From the NCBI GenBank assembly GCA_025455125.1, contig JALONE010000119.1:1-5587 (forward strand): a stretch of DNA of 5,587 nucleotides, given 5' to 3'. Below the pieces are notes generated by a model. The model did not search any database. It saw nothing but the letters and a program-made list of their open reading frames with translations, and had not been told where the DNA came from. Made by a program: the position numbers and the translations under genes. The stretch's first letter is position 1; the number at the start of each line of letters is the position of its first letter. Origin of the DNA: Bacteroidota bacterium. Its GTDB lineage: Bacteria > Bacteroidota > Ignavibacteria > UBA10030. This document shows positions 1-5,587 of the stretch, in pieces.

Positions 1-1
1 C

Positions 2-1294
2 GCGCTTGCTTCGGTCGGGTCGGCGAGAGCGGTCGCAGGATTCGCCGGTGCAGTCACTGAACATTACTATCTCGCGAACGGACGCTCAGCGAACAACGGC
101 TGGCTCCAGGAACTTCCACTCCCGGTTTCGTAGGTCGTGTGGGATAATTATGCCGCTCTCTCGCCCATCACGGCGAAGCAGCTTGGTGTGACCAGCGGAG
201 ACCTTGTCGAGGTATCGACATCAGACGGCGCGGCCACGGTTCCTGTCTTCCTGCAACCGGGACAAGCCGAGAATTCGGTTTCCATCGCGCTCGGATACGG
301 CCGGACAAATGCCGGTCCGATCGGCACGGGCATCGGGTTTGATGTGACGCCGTTGCTCGGAACAGCGACACTCAACGGCGCACGCATTCTCTCGGGCGCG
401 ACGATCAAGAAGACGGGGGGCTCGCATGAGATCGTTTCGACGCAGGAACATCATGCGCTCGACGACGAGTTCACCAAGGAACTCCATCTGAAGCGGAAGA
501 TCGTCCGCGAAGGAACGCTGGCGGAGTACGAGAAGAATCCGAACTTCCTCCACGAGGAAAAAGTGACGTACAGCGGTCTCAAGTGGGCGATGGCGATCGA
601 CCTGAACAAGTGCATCGGCTGCAACGCCTGCGTTGCGGGCTGCAACGTTGAGAACAACATTCCCGTCGTCGGCAAGGATCAGGTCGCGAACGGCCGCGAA
701 ATGCATTGGATCCGCATCGACCGGTATTATGCCGGCACCGATGCCGCACCGTCGCTCAGCCATCAACCGATGCTTTGCCAGCACTGCGACAATGCCCCGT
801 GCGAAAATGTTTGCCCCGTCGTGGCGACGAACCACAGTCCGGACGGATTGAACCAGATGGCGTACAACCGGTGCGTCGGAACGAAATACTGTTCCAACAA
901 CTGTCCGTACAAGGTGCGGCGCTTCAACTTCTTCGACTGGCGCGACCGCTTCGCGGACGGATACTATGAAGAGCAGCCGTTCGATCTGGTCCATAATCCG
1001 GAAGTGACGGTCCGCTCGCGCGGCGTGATGGAGAAATGCACGTTCTGCATTCAGCGCATCATGGAAGCGCGCCAGCACGCAACGGAGCAGGGACGCGAAC
1101 TGAAGGGAACCGACGTGAAGACGGCGTGTCAGGAAGCATGTCCCGCGACCGCGATCGTCTTCGGCGACATGAGCGACCCGAAGTCCGAGGTCTCGAAGTA
1201 CCGCGCACACACGCTGGGCTATCACGTGCTGGAAGAGACGAACGCGAAACCGAATGTGACGTACATTGCGAGATTGAAAAATTTGGGAGAGTAG
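2..1294 (+). CDS. actB: ActB, Fe-S subunit of Alternative Complex III (5'-truncated, with internal amber codon)
   Basis: Only the C-terminal part lies in the window; the reading frame enters from upstream at base 2. Up to about base 560 it is the end of the molybdopterin-oxidoreductase-like domain, with NGWLQELPLPVS just before the stop and WDNYAALSP just after it. From about 570 it is the Fe-S domain, opening with CIGCNAC. Four cysteine sets are visible: C-x2-C-x2-C-x3-C (611-643), C-x2-C-x4-C-x3-C (776-814), C-x5-C-x3-C (872-904, with Thr where the second ferredoxin Cys would be: CVGTKYC) and the split pair C-x2-C (1037-1048) with C-x3-C (1127-1141). This fits the three [4Fe-4S] plus one [3Fe-4S] known for ActB. 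In the family, ActB is periplasmic, lacks molybdopterin and relays electrons from the quinol site. An in-frame TAG at 131-133 interrupts the gene; the frame is the same on both sides. It ends with a TAG at 1292-1294 that lies inside a heptad repeat. Confidence 0.93.
131..133 (+). other. In-frame amber codon inside actB
   Basis: Reading the actB frame from base 2 gives a convincing family sequence on both sides of this TAG: ANNGWLQELPLPVS before it and VVWDNYAALSP after it. No shift of frame is needed. Relatives, as I recall them, have a lysine here (…P-x-(T/S)-K-x-x-WDN), so a single A-to-T change from AAG would explain it. The nearest downstream start is GTG at 137, which would give a 385-residue fragment without the N-terminal export signal that full ActB is expected to carry. 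Whether this is a real nonsense mutation, strain variation or a consensus error cannot be decided from one sequence. Confidence 0.9.
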
Positions 1295-1365
1295 GAAGTA
1301 CTAAGTAGTAAGTAGTAAGACCACGGGCCACTGATATCTGACAACTGATCACTGACTACTGTCTC
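1289..1365 (+). repeat. Heptad-periodic tandem tract in the actB-actC spacer
   Basis: Eleven consecutive 7-bp units fill this stretch with no slip in register. The first four (1289-1316) follow rAGTAnk; units 1303-1309 and 1310-1316 are identical (AAGTAGT). Two GC-richer transition units follow (1317-1330, ending ACCACGGGCCA). The last five (1331-1365) follow CTGaynn, for example CTGATCA and CTGACTA. The actB stop TAG (1292-1294) lies in the first unit and the actC ATG begins directly after the last. No Shine-Dalgarno-like sequence and no strong hairpin-plus-T-run terminator are visible. Confidence 0.85.
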
Positions 1366-2727
1366 ATGACCTCTCTCGACTACACAATTGACCCTCCCAT
1401 TACCACGCGGGCGGTAACGCCGGCGGAGATCGATTCCGCCATCGCGGCGCCGTTGGATCGATTTCCCTCGAAGCGCTGGTGGATCGCGTTTGGCGTCACG
1501 AGCACGATGCTTGCCGGCGGTCTGGCGACGATCGCTTACATGCTGTACGAGGGGATCGGATTGCTCGGCTTCAATCAGCCGGTGGCGTGGGCATTCGACA
1601 TCACGAACTTCGTGTTCTGGGTCGGTATTGGACATGCGGGGACGCTCATTTCCGCGATCCTATTTCTGATGAGACAGCGTTGGCGGAATGCGATCGCCCG
1701 GTTCGCAGAAGCGATGACGATCTTCGCCGTTCTCTGCGCCGCCATTTTCGTCACCGTCGCTCATCTGGGACGTCCGTGGCTTGCGGGCTATTTGTTCCCG
1801 TATCCCAATCAGCACGCGCTCTGGGTCAACTTCATTTCACCGCTCGTGTGGGACGTCTTCGCCGTCAACACATATCTCACCGTTTCGCTCGTCTTCTGGT
1901 ACCTTGGTCTCATACCCGATCTTGCAACGCTCCGCGATCGTACGACGAACGCCGTCAAGAAGCTCGTCTATTCCGTGCTCAGTCTCGGCTGGCGGTTCTC
2001 GAACCGGCATTGGTCGCACTATGAGCGCATGTATCTGATCCTCGCCGGGTTCGCCACGCCTCTTGTTCTCTCCGTGCATACCATTGTCAGCTTTGATTTT
2101 GCGGTTTCAGTGAATCCCGGATGGCACACGACCATCTTCCCGCCGTACTTCGTCGCCGGCGCGGTGTTCTCCGGGTTCGCGATGGTGCAGAACGTGCTGA
2201 TCATCGTCCGCAAGATGTTCAAGCTCGAACACATCATCACGATGAAGCACCTCGAGAACATGAACAAGGTGATGCTCCTGACCGGGAGCATGGTCGGTTA
2301 TGCGTACGCGATGGAGATGTTCGTCGCGTGGTACAGCGGAAGTCAGTTCGAACGGTTCGTATTCCTCAACCGCGCGCTTGGACCGTACGCATGGGCGTAT
2401 TGGACGATGGTGTCGTGCAACGTCGTCTTCGTGCAGTTGTTCTGGTTCAAGCGACTCCGGTTGAGCATTCCCATTATGTTCGCCGTCGGCGTGCTGGTCA
2501 ACGTTGGAATGTGGTTCGAGCGATACGTCATCATCGTCACGACGCTCTCGCGCGATTTTCTGCCGTCGAGTTGGGGACACTTTTCTCCAACGATCTTCGA
2601 CTTTGGCATTATGATGCTTGGCTTTGGTTTGTTCTTCACGCTGGTGCTGTTGTTCGTCCGATTCCTGCCGTCCATCGCGATGGCAGAGATCAAGGCGGTC
2701 ATGGACGGGGCACAGGCGAAGCATTGA
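1366..2727 (+). CDS. actC: ActC, NrfD-like quinol-binding membrane subunit of Alternative Complex III
   Basis: A 453-residue polytopic membrane protein, the usual size for ActC. About ten hydrophobic helices can be placed near residues 37-60, 76-102, 112-133, 158-181, 223-244, 257-283, 300-322, 342-361, 366-385 and 409-433, matching the two four-helix bundles plus two helices of NrfD/PsrC-family ActC. Family landmarks include AHLGRPW (H133), VWDVFAVNTY (D163) and SFDFAVSVNPGWH (D244). A His/Asp/Asp trio in these places is what I recall as the proposed quinol-binding residues in the Flavobacterium johnsoniae complex. It lies in the inner membrane, oxidises quinol and passes electrons to ActB clusters. 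ATG 1366 is the only reasonable start: a TGA at 1339-1341 closes the frame just upstream. There is no ribosome-binding site; the heptad tract abuts the ATG. Ends with TGA. Confidence 0.96.
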   Translation: MTSLDYTIDPPITTRAVTPAEIDSAIAAPLDRFPSKRWWIAFGVTSTMLAGGLATIAYMLYEGIGLLGFNQPVAWAFDITNFVFWVGIGHAGTLISAILFLMRQRWRNAIARFAEAMTIFAVLCAAIFVTVAHLGRPWLAGYLFPYPNQHALWVNFISPLVWDVFAVNTYLTVSLVFWYLGLIPDLATLRDRTTNAVKKLVYSVLSLGWRFSNRHWSHYERMYLILAGFATPLVLSVHTIVSFDFAVSVNPGWHTTIFPPYFVAGAVFSGFAMVQNVLIIVRKMFKLEHIITMKHLENMNKVMLLTGSMVGYAYAMEMFVAWYSGSQFERFVFLNRALGPYAWAYWTMVSCNVVFVQLFWFKRLRLSIPIMFAVGVLVNVGMWFERYVIIVTTLSRDFLPSSWGHFSPTIFDFGIMMLGFGLFFTLVLLFVRFLPSIAMAEIKAVMDGAQAKH

Positions 2728-2732
2728 GGAGC

Positions 2733-2856
2733 AAGTCATAAGTCAAAAGGCAGAAGGCATAAGGGGTATGGCAAATGTTAAATGGCATATGTTAGATGAA
2801 ATATGTCAAATGATATGAGAGGCGGTCCCACGCGTTTGAGTTTTGACTTTTGATTT
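2733..2856 (+). repeat. Imperfect inverted repeat formed by the ends of the second heptad tract
   Basis: Bases 2733-2748 (AAGTCATAAGTCAAAA) match the reverse complement of 2841-2856 at 14 of 16 positions, with an uninterrupted 9-bp core (AAGTCAAAA at 2740-2748 against TTTTGACTT at 2841-2849). A second copy of the right arm core lies at 2855-2863. The arms are about 92 bases apart and AT-rich, so an RNA stem would be weak. It is not a typical terminator, as no T-run follows a tight GC stem. Confidence 0.6.
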
Positions 2857-2865
2857 TTGACTTCG
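2733..2865 (+). repeat. Heptad-periodic tandem tract in the actC-actD spacer, with inversely oriented ends
   Basis: The 155-bp spacer holds no credible gene. From 2733 a 7-bp register runs to 2865 (19 units). Read in phase from 2735, about twelve units fit GnyAnAw, drifting from GTCAAAA-like units on the left to GTTAAAT- and GGCATAT-like units on the right. A GC-rich transition (about 2819-2834, containing GGTCCCACGCG) follows. Then come four units fitting GAbTTTT (2838-2865), in the same register. The right-hand unit TTTTGAC is the reverse complement of the left-hand unit GTCAAAA. The tract is AT-rich against GC-rich flanking genes. Confidence 0.85.
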
Positions 2866-2882
2866 ATAATCCTGGATCTTCT

Positions 2883-4025
2883 ATGAGTACATCTTCCCCT
2901 CTCTATGCCATCACGGCGCTGTTCGATTCGCCCGATGCGGTTTTGCATGCGGCCGAGGAGACGGCGAAGGCGGGCTATACGAAGTTTGATGTCCACACAC
3001 CGTATCCGGTTCATGGGATGGACCACGCGATGCGGCTGAAGACGTCGCGCATCGGTATCTTTGCGTTCGTATTCGGATCGCTCGGCGTGCTGTCGGCGGT
3101 GGCTCTCATCACCTGGGTGGCGTTGCATGAGTATCCCCTGGTGATCGGCGGAAAGCCGTTCTGGGCGTGGCCAGCATTCGTTCCAGTCTCCTTCGAGCTG
3201 ACGGTCCTGCTTGCATCGGTGCTTTCGACGGTCACGATGATCGTTTTCTATTTCAAATTCCCCAACAACGCACATCCGCTGCACGATACTCCGTACATGA
3301 AGGCCGTCTCGTCGGACAAGTTCGGCATCGCCATCCAGGCAAACGACCCGAAGTTCGACGAGAAGTCGGTGCGCGAGTTTCTGAAATCCGTCCATGGCTC
3401 GGCGATCGAACCTGTTGCCTACGACGTCGAAGATCTCGATCACGGACAACAGCTGCTTGACGCGAGGTTCCTCGCGGTGCTCGCCGTTGTCATGTTCGTC
3501 GTCGCCTCCGGAACGTATTTCACGCTCAACTACGCGATGTATCTTCCCCCGTTCGATTTCATGATGGAGCAGAACAAATTGAAGGCGCAGAAGCCAAGCG
3601 AGTTGTTCCGCGACGGCAAAGGTATGCGTCCGCCGGTCGAGGGGACGATCGCCCGCGGCTTCATCCCGTATGCTTTTCATGGCAAAGCGGACGAGGCGGG
3701 GAAGATGCTCGTCAACCCGCTTCTTGCGACCGCGCCGGTCATTGATCGCGGGAAGGCGAAGTACCTGACCTTCTGCAGTCCGTGTCACGGCAACTTCGGC
3801 GCAGGGGACAGCCGCTTACGCGGACAATTCCCCAATCCGCCCACGTTGAATTCGGACAAAGTGCGGAACTGGTCGGACGGGAGCATCTTTCATGTGATCA
3901 CGGATGGACAGAACGTGATGCCGAGCTATGCGTCCCAGATCTCCCGCGATGATCGTTGGGCCATTGTTCACTACATCCGCGTGCTGCAGCGTGCACAGAA
4001 TGCGAAGGAGGCCGACCTGCGATGA
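2883..4025 (+). CDS. actD: ActD-ActE fusion: cytoplasmic ActD domain plus monohaem cytochrome c of Alternative Complex III
   Basis: A 380-residue protein from ATG 2883. Residues 1-55 are the small N-terminal domain of ActD (YAITALFDSPDAVLHAAE, then YTKFDVHTPYPVHGM). Helices lie near 56-80 and 96-126, joined by the family signature YPLVIGGKPFWAWPAF; a second soluble stretch (130-190, with DPKFDE) follows. A third helix (195-217) leads into an ActE-type sequence: MRPPVEGTIARG, haem-binding CSPCH (C298, C301, H302), likely axial Met346 in GQNVMPSYA, and DRWAIVHYIRVLQ. ActD and ActE are separate genes in the best-studied complexes, where ActE is a lipoprotein; here helix 3 would replace the lipid anchor. 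Three helices place the ActD part in the cytoplasm and the haem in the periplasm, as required. A TTG at 2850 would add 11 residues, but these are encoded by the repeat tract, so ATG 2883 is preferred. Its ribosome-binding site is weak. Confidence 0.94.
   Translation: MSTSSPLYAITALFDSPDAVLHAAEETAKAGYTKFDVHTPYPVHGMDHAMRLKTSRIGIFAFVFGSLGVLSAVALITWVALHEYPLVIGGKPFWAWPAFVPVSFELTVLLASVLSTVTMIVFYFKFPNNAHPLHDTPYMKAVSSDKFGIAIQANDPKFDEKSVREFLKSVHGSAIEPVAYDVEDLDHGQQLLDARFLAVLAVVMFVVASGTYFTLNYAMYLPPFDFMMEQNKLKAQKPSELFRDGKGMRPPVEGTIARGFIPYAFHGKADEAGKMLVNPLLATAPVIDRGKAKYLTFCSPCHGNFGAGDSRLRGQFPNPPTLNSDKVRNWSDGSIFHVITDGQNVMPSYASQISRDDRWAIVHYIRVLQRAQNAKEADLR
4005..4011 (+). promoter_or_regulatory. Shine-Dalgarno sequence for actF
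   Basis: AAGGAGG ends 10 bases before ATG 4022 and lies within the last codons of the actD-actE fusion. It is the strongest ribosome-binding site in the window and supports ATG 4022 over the upstream TTG at 3956. Together with the ATGA overlap it suggests translational coupling. Confidence 0.75.
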
Positions 4026-5206
4026 GTGCGAGCATGAAGCTTCCTGAGGCGGTTCGGGCTGAACTTCCCGCGAACGTGACGTATGCCGGATGGGCCGCGT
4101 TCTGGGTGGGTGTTGTGCTGGTTGCGTTGGGGTACTTGATCGACCCGACGCGGGCTTCATTCGAGAATGTCATCGGCTATCTGCTCGTTGTCAGCATCGC
4201 CGTCGGCGCGATCTTTCTCCTTGCGCTTGAGTATATCGCCGGTGCGGTGTGGAGCGTGCCGATGCGTCGGGTGACGGAATTCGTCGCCGGGCTGACGCCG
4301 CTCGTTCCACTGGCTGCGATCCCCGCGCTGTTCCACCTGCACGATCTCTTCCACTGGACCCATACGGAAGCCGTCGCTTCCGACCCGCTGCTCATCGCGA
4401 AAGAACCGTATCTCAATCTTCCCTTCTTCACCGGACGCTTCGTCGCATTCTCCGCGCTGTGGATCCTCTTCTACTGGCTGTTCACGCGTCATTCGCTGAA
4501 GCAGGACACCACGAGGGATCAGAAATATACGACGTATAACGTCCGGCTCGCGGCGGCATTCCTTCCCGTCTTCGGCGTGACGCTGACGTTCAATGCCATT
4601 GACTGGGGCATGAGCCTGGAGCCGCACTGGTTCTCGACCATCTACGGCGTGTACTTCTTCTCCGGAACGGTTCTCGCCGCGGTCGCAACGGTGACCTACA
4701 TCGTCGTTCGTCTGCATGAAGCGGGGATGCTGCCGAACATCAAACGCGATCAGCTGTACAGTCTCGGCGCGATGTTGTTCGCGTTCGTCAACTTCTGGGC
4801 CTATATCGCGTTCAGTCAGTTCCTGCTCATTTGGTACGCAAACCTGCCTGAAGAGACCTTCTGGTTCCTGCACCGCTGGCAGAACGGTTGGGAGTATGTA
4901 TCCATCCTGCTCATCATTCTGCATTTCGCAGTGCCGTATCTCGTCCTCCTTCCGCAGGAGGCGAAGATGAATCCCCGGCGGCTGAAGTTCATGGCGATCT
5001 GGATCCTCGTCGCGCACATTGTCGACCTGTACTGGCTGGTGATGCCGACGTACAGCAAGACGCCAGTACTCGATTGGTCAACGTTCGGATGGCCGCTGTT
5101 GGTCGCCGGCCTCGTGGTGTCCATGCTGTCATACAAGATGAAGCGTCATAGTCTTGTTCCCGTTGGCGACCCAAAGCTGGAGAGGGGTGTTCAATTTCGG
5201 ATTTAA
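4022..5206 (+). CDS. actF: ActF, second large membrane subunit of Alternative Complex III
   Basis: A 394-residue polytopic protein. About ten helices are visible near residues 22-40, 49-72, 88-106, 135-155, 173-193, 204-230, 246-272, 292-310, 322-342 and 352-372, as in ActF and the related ActC fold. Recognisable stretches include WSVPMRR, FNAIDWGMSLEPHWFSTIYG, FWAYIAFSQFLLIWYANLPEET and HFAVPYLVLLP. ActF pairs with ActC in the membrane; its role is mainly structural, possibly in proton translocation, and the main quinol site is assigned to ActC. The start overlaps the previous stop as ATGA (4022-4025) behind a good Shine-Dalgarno sequence. The end is odd: after the conserved VPVGDPKLE region, the last residues (QFRI) and the TAA at 5204-5206 are encoded largely by the heptad tract that begins at 5193, so the native C-terminus may have been replaced. 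Confidence 0.96.
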   Translation: MSASMKLPEAVRAELPANVTYAGWAAFWVGVVLVALGYLIDPTRASFENVIGYLLVVSIAVGAIFLLALEYIAGAVWSVPMRRVTEFVAGLTPLVPLAAIPALFHLHDLFHWTHTEAVASDPLLIAKEPYLNLPFFTGRFVAFSALWILFYWLFTRHSLKQDTTRDQKYTTYNVRLAAAFLPVFGVTLTFNAIDWGMSLEPHWFSTIYGVYFFSGTVLAAVATVTYIVVRLHEAGMLPNIKRDQLYSLGAMLFAFVNFWAYIAFSQFLLIWYANLPEETFWFLHRWQNGWEYVSILLIILHFAVPYLVLLPQEAKMNPRRLKFMAIWILVAHIVDLYWLVMPTYSKTPVLDWSTFGWPLLVAGLVVSMLSYKMKRHSLVPVGDPKLERGVQFRI

Positions 5207-5227
5207 GATTTCGGATTTACGATTGTT
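5193..5227 (+). repeat. Heptad-periodic tandem tract across the actF stop codon
   Basis: Five consecutive 7-bp units with consensus rATTTnn (for example GATTTAA and GATTTCG); the fifth unit, GATTGTT, is more diverged. The actF stop TAA (5204-5206) is part of the second unit. The tract ends 11 bases before the next ATG, leaving room for a ribosome-binding site. It is AT-rich relative to both flanking genes and shows no hairpin. Confidence 0.8.
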
Positions 5228-5229
5228 GC

Positions 5230-5235
5230 GAGGAG
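5230..5235 (+). promoter_or_regulatory. Ribosome-binding site for the downstream cytochrome c gene
   Basis: GAGGAG lies just ahead of ATG 5239 with a short gap of three bases (five from the GAGG core). It begins straight after the third heptad tract and supports the chosen start. Confidence 0.55.
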
Positions 5236-5238
5236 TCT

Positions 5239-5587
5239 ATGGTTCAGTTTCAGGATGAGATCGACTGGAAGGATCTGTTCCACAAGCCGGAGAAGTTGTT
5301 CGGGTATTCCTACCTGTACTTTTTCGGTGTGCTGGTGCTGATCGGACTGTTGTACGTCAATCGCCTGACGGATGTGGGAAAGAACTCTGTGGCGGCTGTC
5401 GTGCTTGGCGATTCGACAGCATTCGTGGCTGACATTCCACTCCAGGCGCCGCGTACCATTCCCCCGATCGATCCGACCGTCGCGGGCGTTTCCTCCCCGG
5501 ATGCTCTCGCGAAGGGACGCGACCTCTACAAGGCGAACTGCGCATCGTGTCATGGCGACAATGGCCAGGGGGACGGACCGGCGGGCT
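5239..5587 (+). CDS. Membrane-anchored monohaem cytochrome c (3'-truncated by the window end)
   Basis: The visible 116 codons give a cytoplasmic N-terminus (MVQFQDEIDWKDLFHKPEKL), one hydrophobic helix (about residues 24-42) acting as a signal anchor, a proline-rich linker (QAPRTIPPIDP) and the start of a class I cytochrome c domain with CASCH (C101, C104, H105) followed by GDNGQGDGPAG. The axial methionine would lie beyond the window. The gene follows actF by 32 bases in the same direction and is probably co-transcribed. From context it could carry electrons from ACIII to a terminal oxidase, since oxidase genes often follow act genes. It is not ActE, as that domain is already present in the fusion, though a second ACIII-associated haem subunit is possible. 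I know no accepted gene symbol for it. Confidence 0.88.
   Translation, partial: MVQFQDEIDWKDLFHKPEKLFGYSYLYFFGVLVLIGLLYVNRLTDVGKNSVAAVVLGDSTAFVADIPLQAPRTIPPIDPTVAGVSSPDALAKGRDLYKANCASCHGDNGQGDGPAG

Noticed and set aside
131..133. Pyrrolysine or genome-wide amber reassignment
   Set aside because: actB itself ends with TAG, and nothing in the window indicates a dedicated recoding element. One codon is not enough evidence.
6..191. Short plus-strand frame at the window start
   Set aside because: It is in a different frame from actB, and the actB frame across the same bases gives a family-like sequence.
137..1294. A separate intact gene starting at GTG 137 (natural ActB2)
   Set aside because: The start lies in the middle of a conserved segment, just after the amber codon and inside the molybdopterin-like domain, not at the Fe-S domain boundary. 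It would lack an export signal.
2768..2820. Internal promoter in the AT-rich spacer before actD
   Set aside because: The AT-richness is explained by the repeat units, and no convincing pair of promoter elements could be told apart from them.
2733..2865. CRISPR array or insertion-sequence end
   Set aside because: Units are only 7 bp with no spacers of regular larger size, and no transposase or target-site duplication is seen.
2850..2882. TTG start for the actD-actE fusion at 2850
   Set aside because: The extra residues are encoded by the repeat tract and there is no ribosome-binding site. ATG 2883 matches the family's N-terminus.
2778..3788. Minus-strand open frame of 336 codons opposite the actD-actE fusion, and a similar one at 221-1225 opposite actB
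   Set aside because: Both are antisense shadows of well-supported genes. Their translations are low-complexity and Arg/His-rich without motifs.
3956..4021. TTG start for actF at 3956
   Set aside because: It would overlap the upstream gene by about 70 bases. ATG 4022 has a strong Shine-Dalgarno sequence and a coupling overlap.
4157..5017. Long minus-strand open frame of 286 codons opposite actF
   Set aside because: It lies antisense to a clear membrane protein gene, its translation is rich in charged residues with no recognisable domain, and it is expected from codon bias of a GC-rich gene.

Overview
The window carries most of an Alternative Complex III (ACIII, act) operon, all on the plus strand, in the order actB (3' part), actC, a fused actD-actE, actF, then the 5' part of a gene for a membrane-anchored monohaem cytochrome c. 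ACIII is a quinol-oxidising respiratory complex that replaces the cytochrome bc1 complex. The gene order, the NrfD-type membrane subunits and the ActB cysteine motifs point to an aerobic or microaerobic member of the Bacteroidota/Ignavibacteriota/Rhodothermota group, but no phylogenetic marker is present, so this is moderate inference. Genes are fairly GC-rich and the spacers are AT-rich.

Layout: 2-1294 is the C-terminal part of ActB (end of the molybdopterin-family domain plus the four-cluster Fe-S domain), broken by an in-frame TAG at 131-133. 1289-1365 is a heptad-periodic spacer. 1366-2727 is ActC. 2728-2882 is a second, longer heptad-periodic spacer. 2883-4025 is an ActD-ActE fusion. 4022-5206 is ActF, overlapping the fusion by four bases. 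5193-5227 is a third heptad tract that contains the actF stop codon. 5239 to the end is the cytochrome c, running off the window.

How the parts work together: ActC, with the probable quinol site, and ActF form the membrane core. ActB carries Fe-S clusters on the periplasmic side. The ActD domain packs on the cytoplasmic side and the ActE haem domain projects into the periplasm. Electrons from quinol would pass through ActB clusters and haems (ActA, not in the window, and ActE) to a cytochrome c or directly to a terminal oxidase. The last gene is a plausible next carrier.

The least explained signal is in the spacers. All three non-overlapping gene junctions hold degenerate tandem repeats with a strict 7-bp period. 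The unit sequence differs between tracts and even within a tract, yet the 7-bp register holds through the changes. Two of the tracts supply the stop codon of the upstream gene, and one ends exactly at the next start codon. The other notable points are the amber codon inside actB and the actD-actE fusion.
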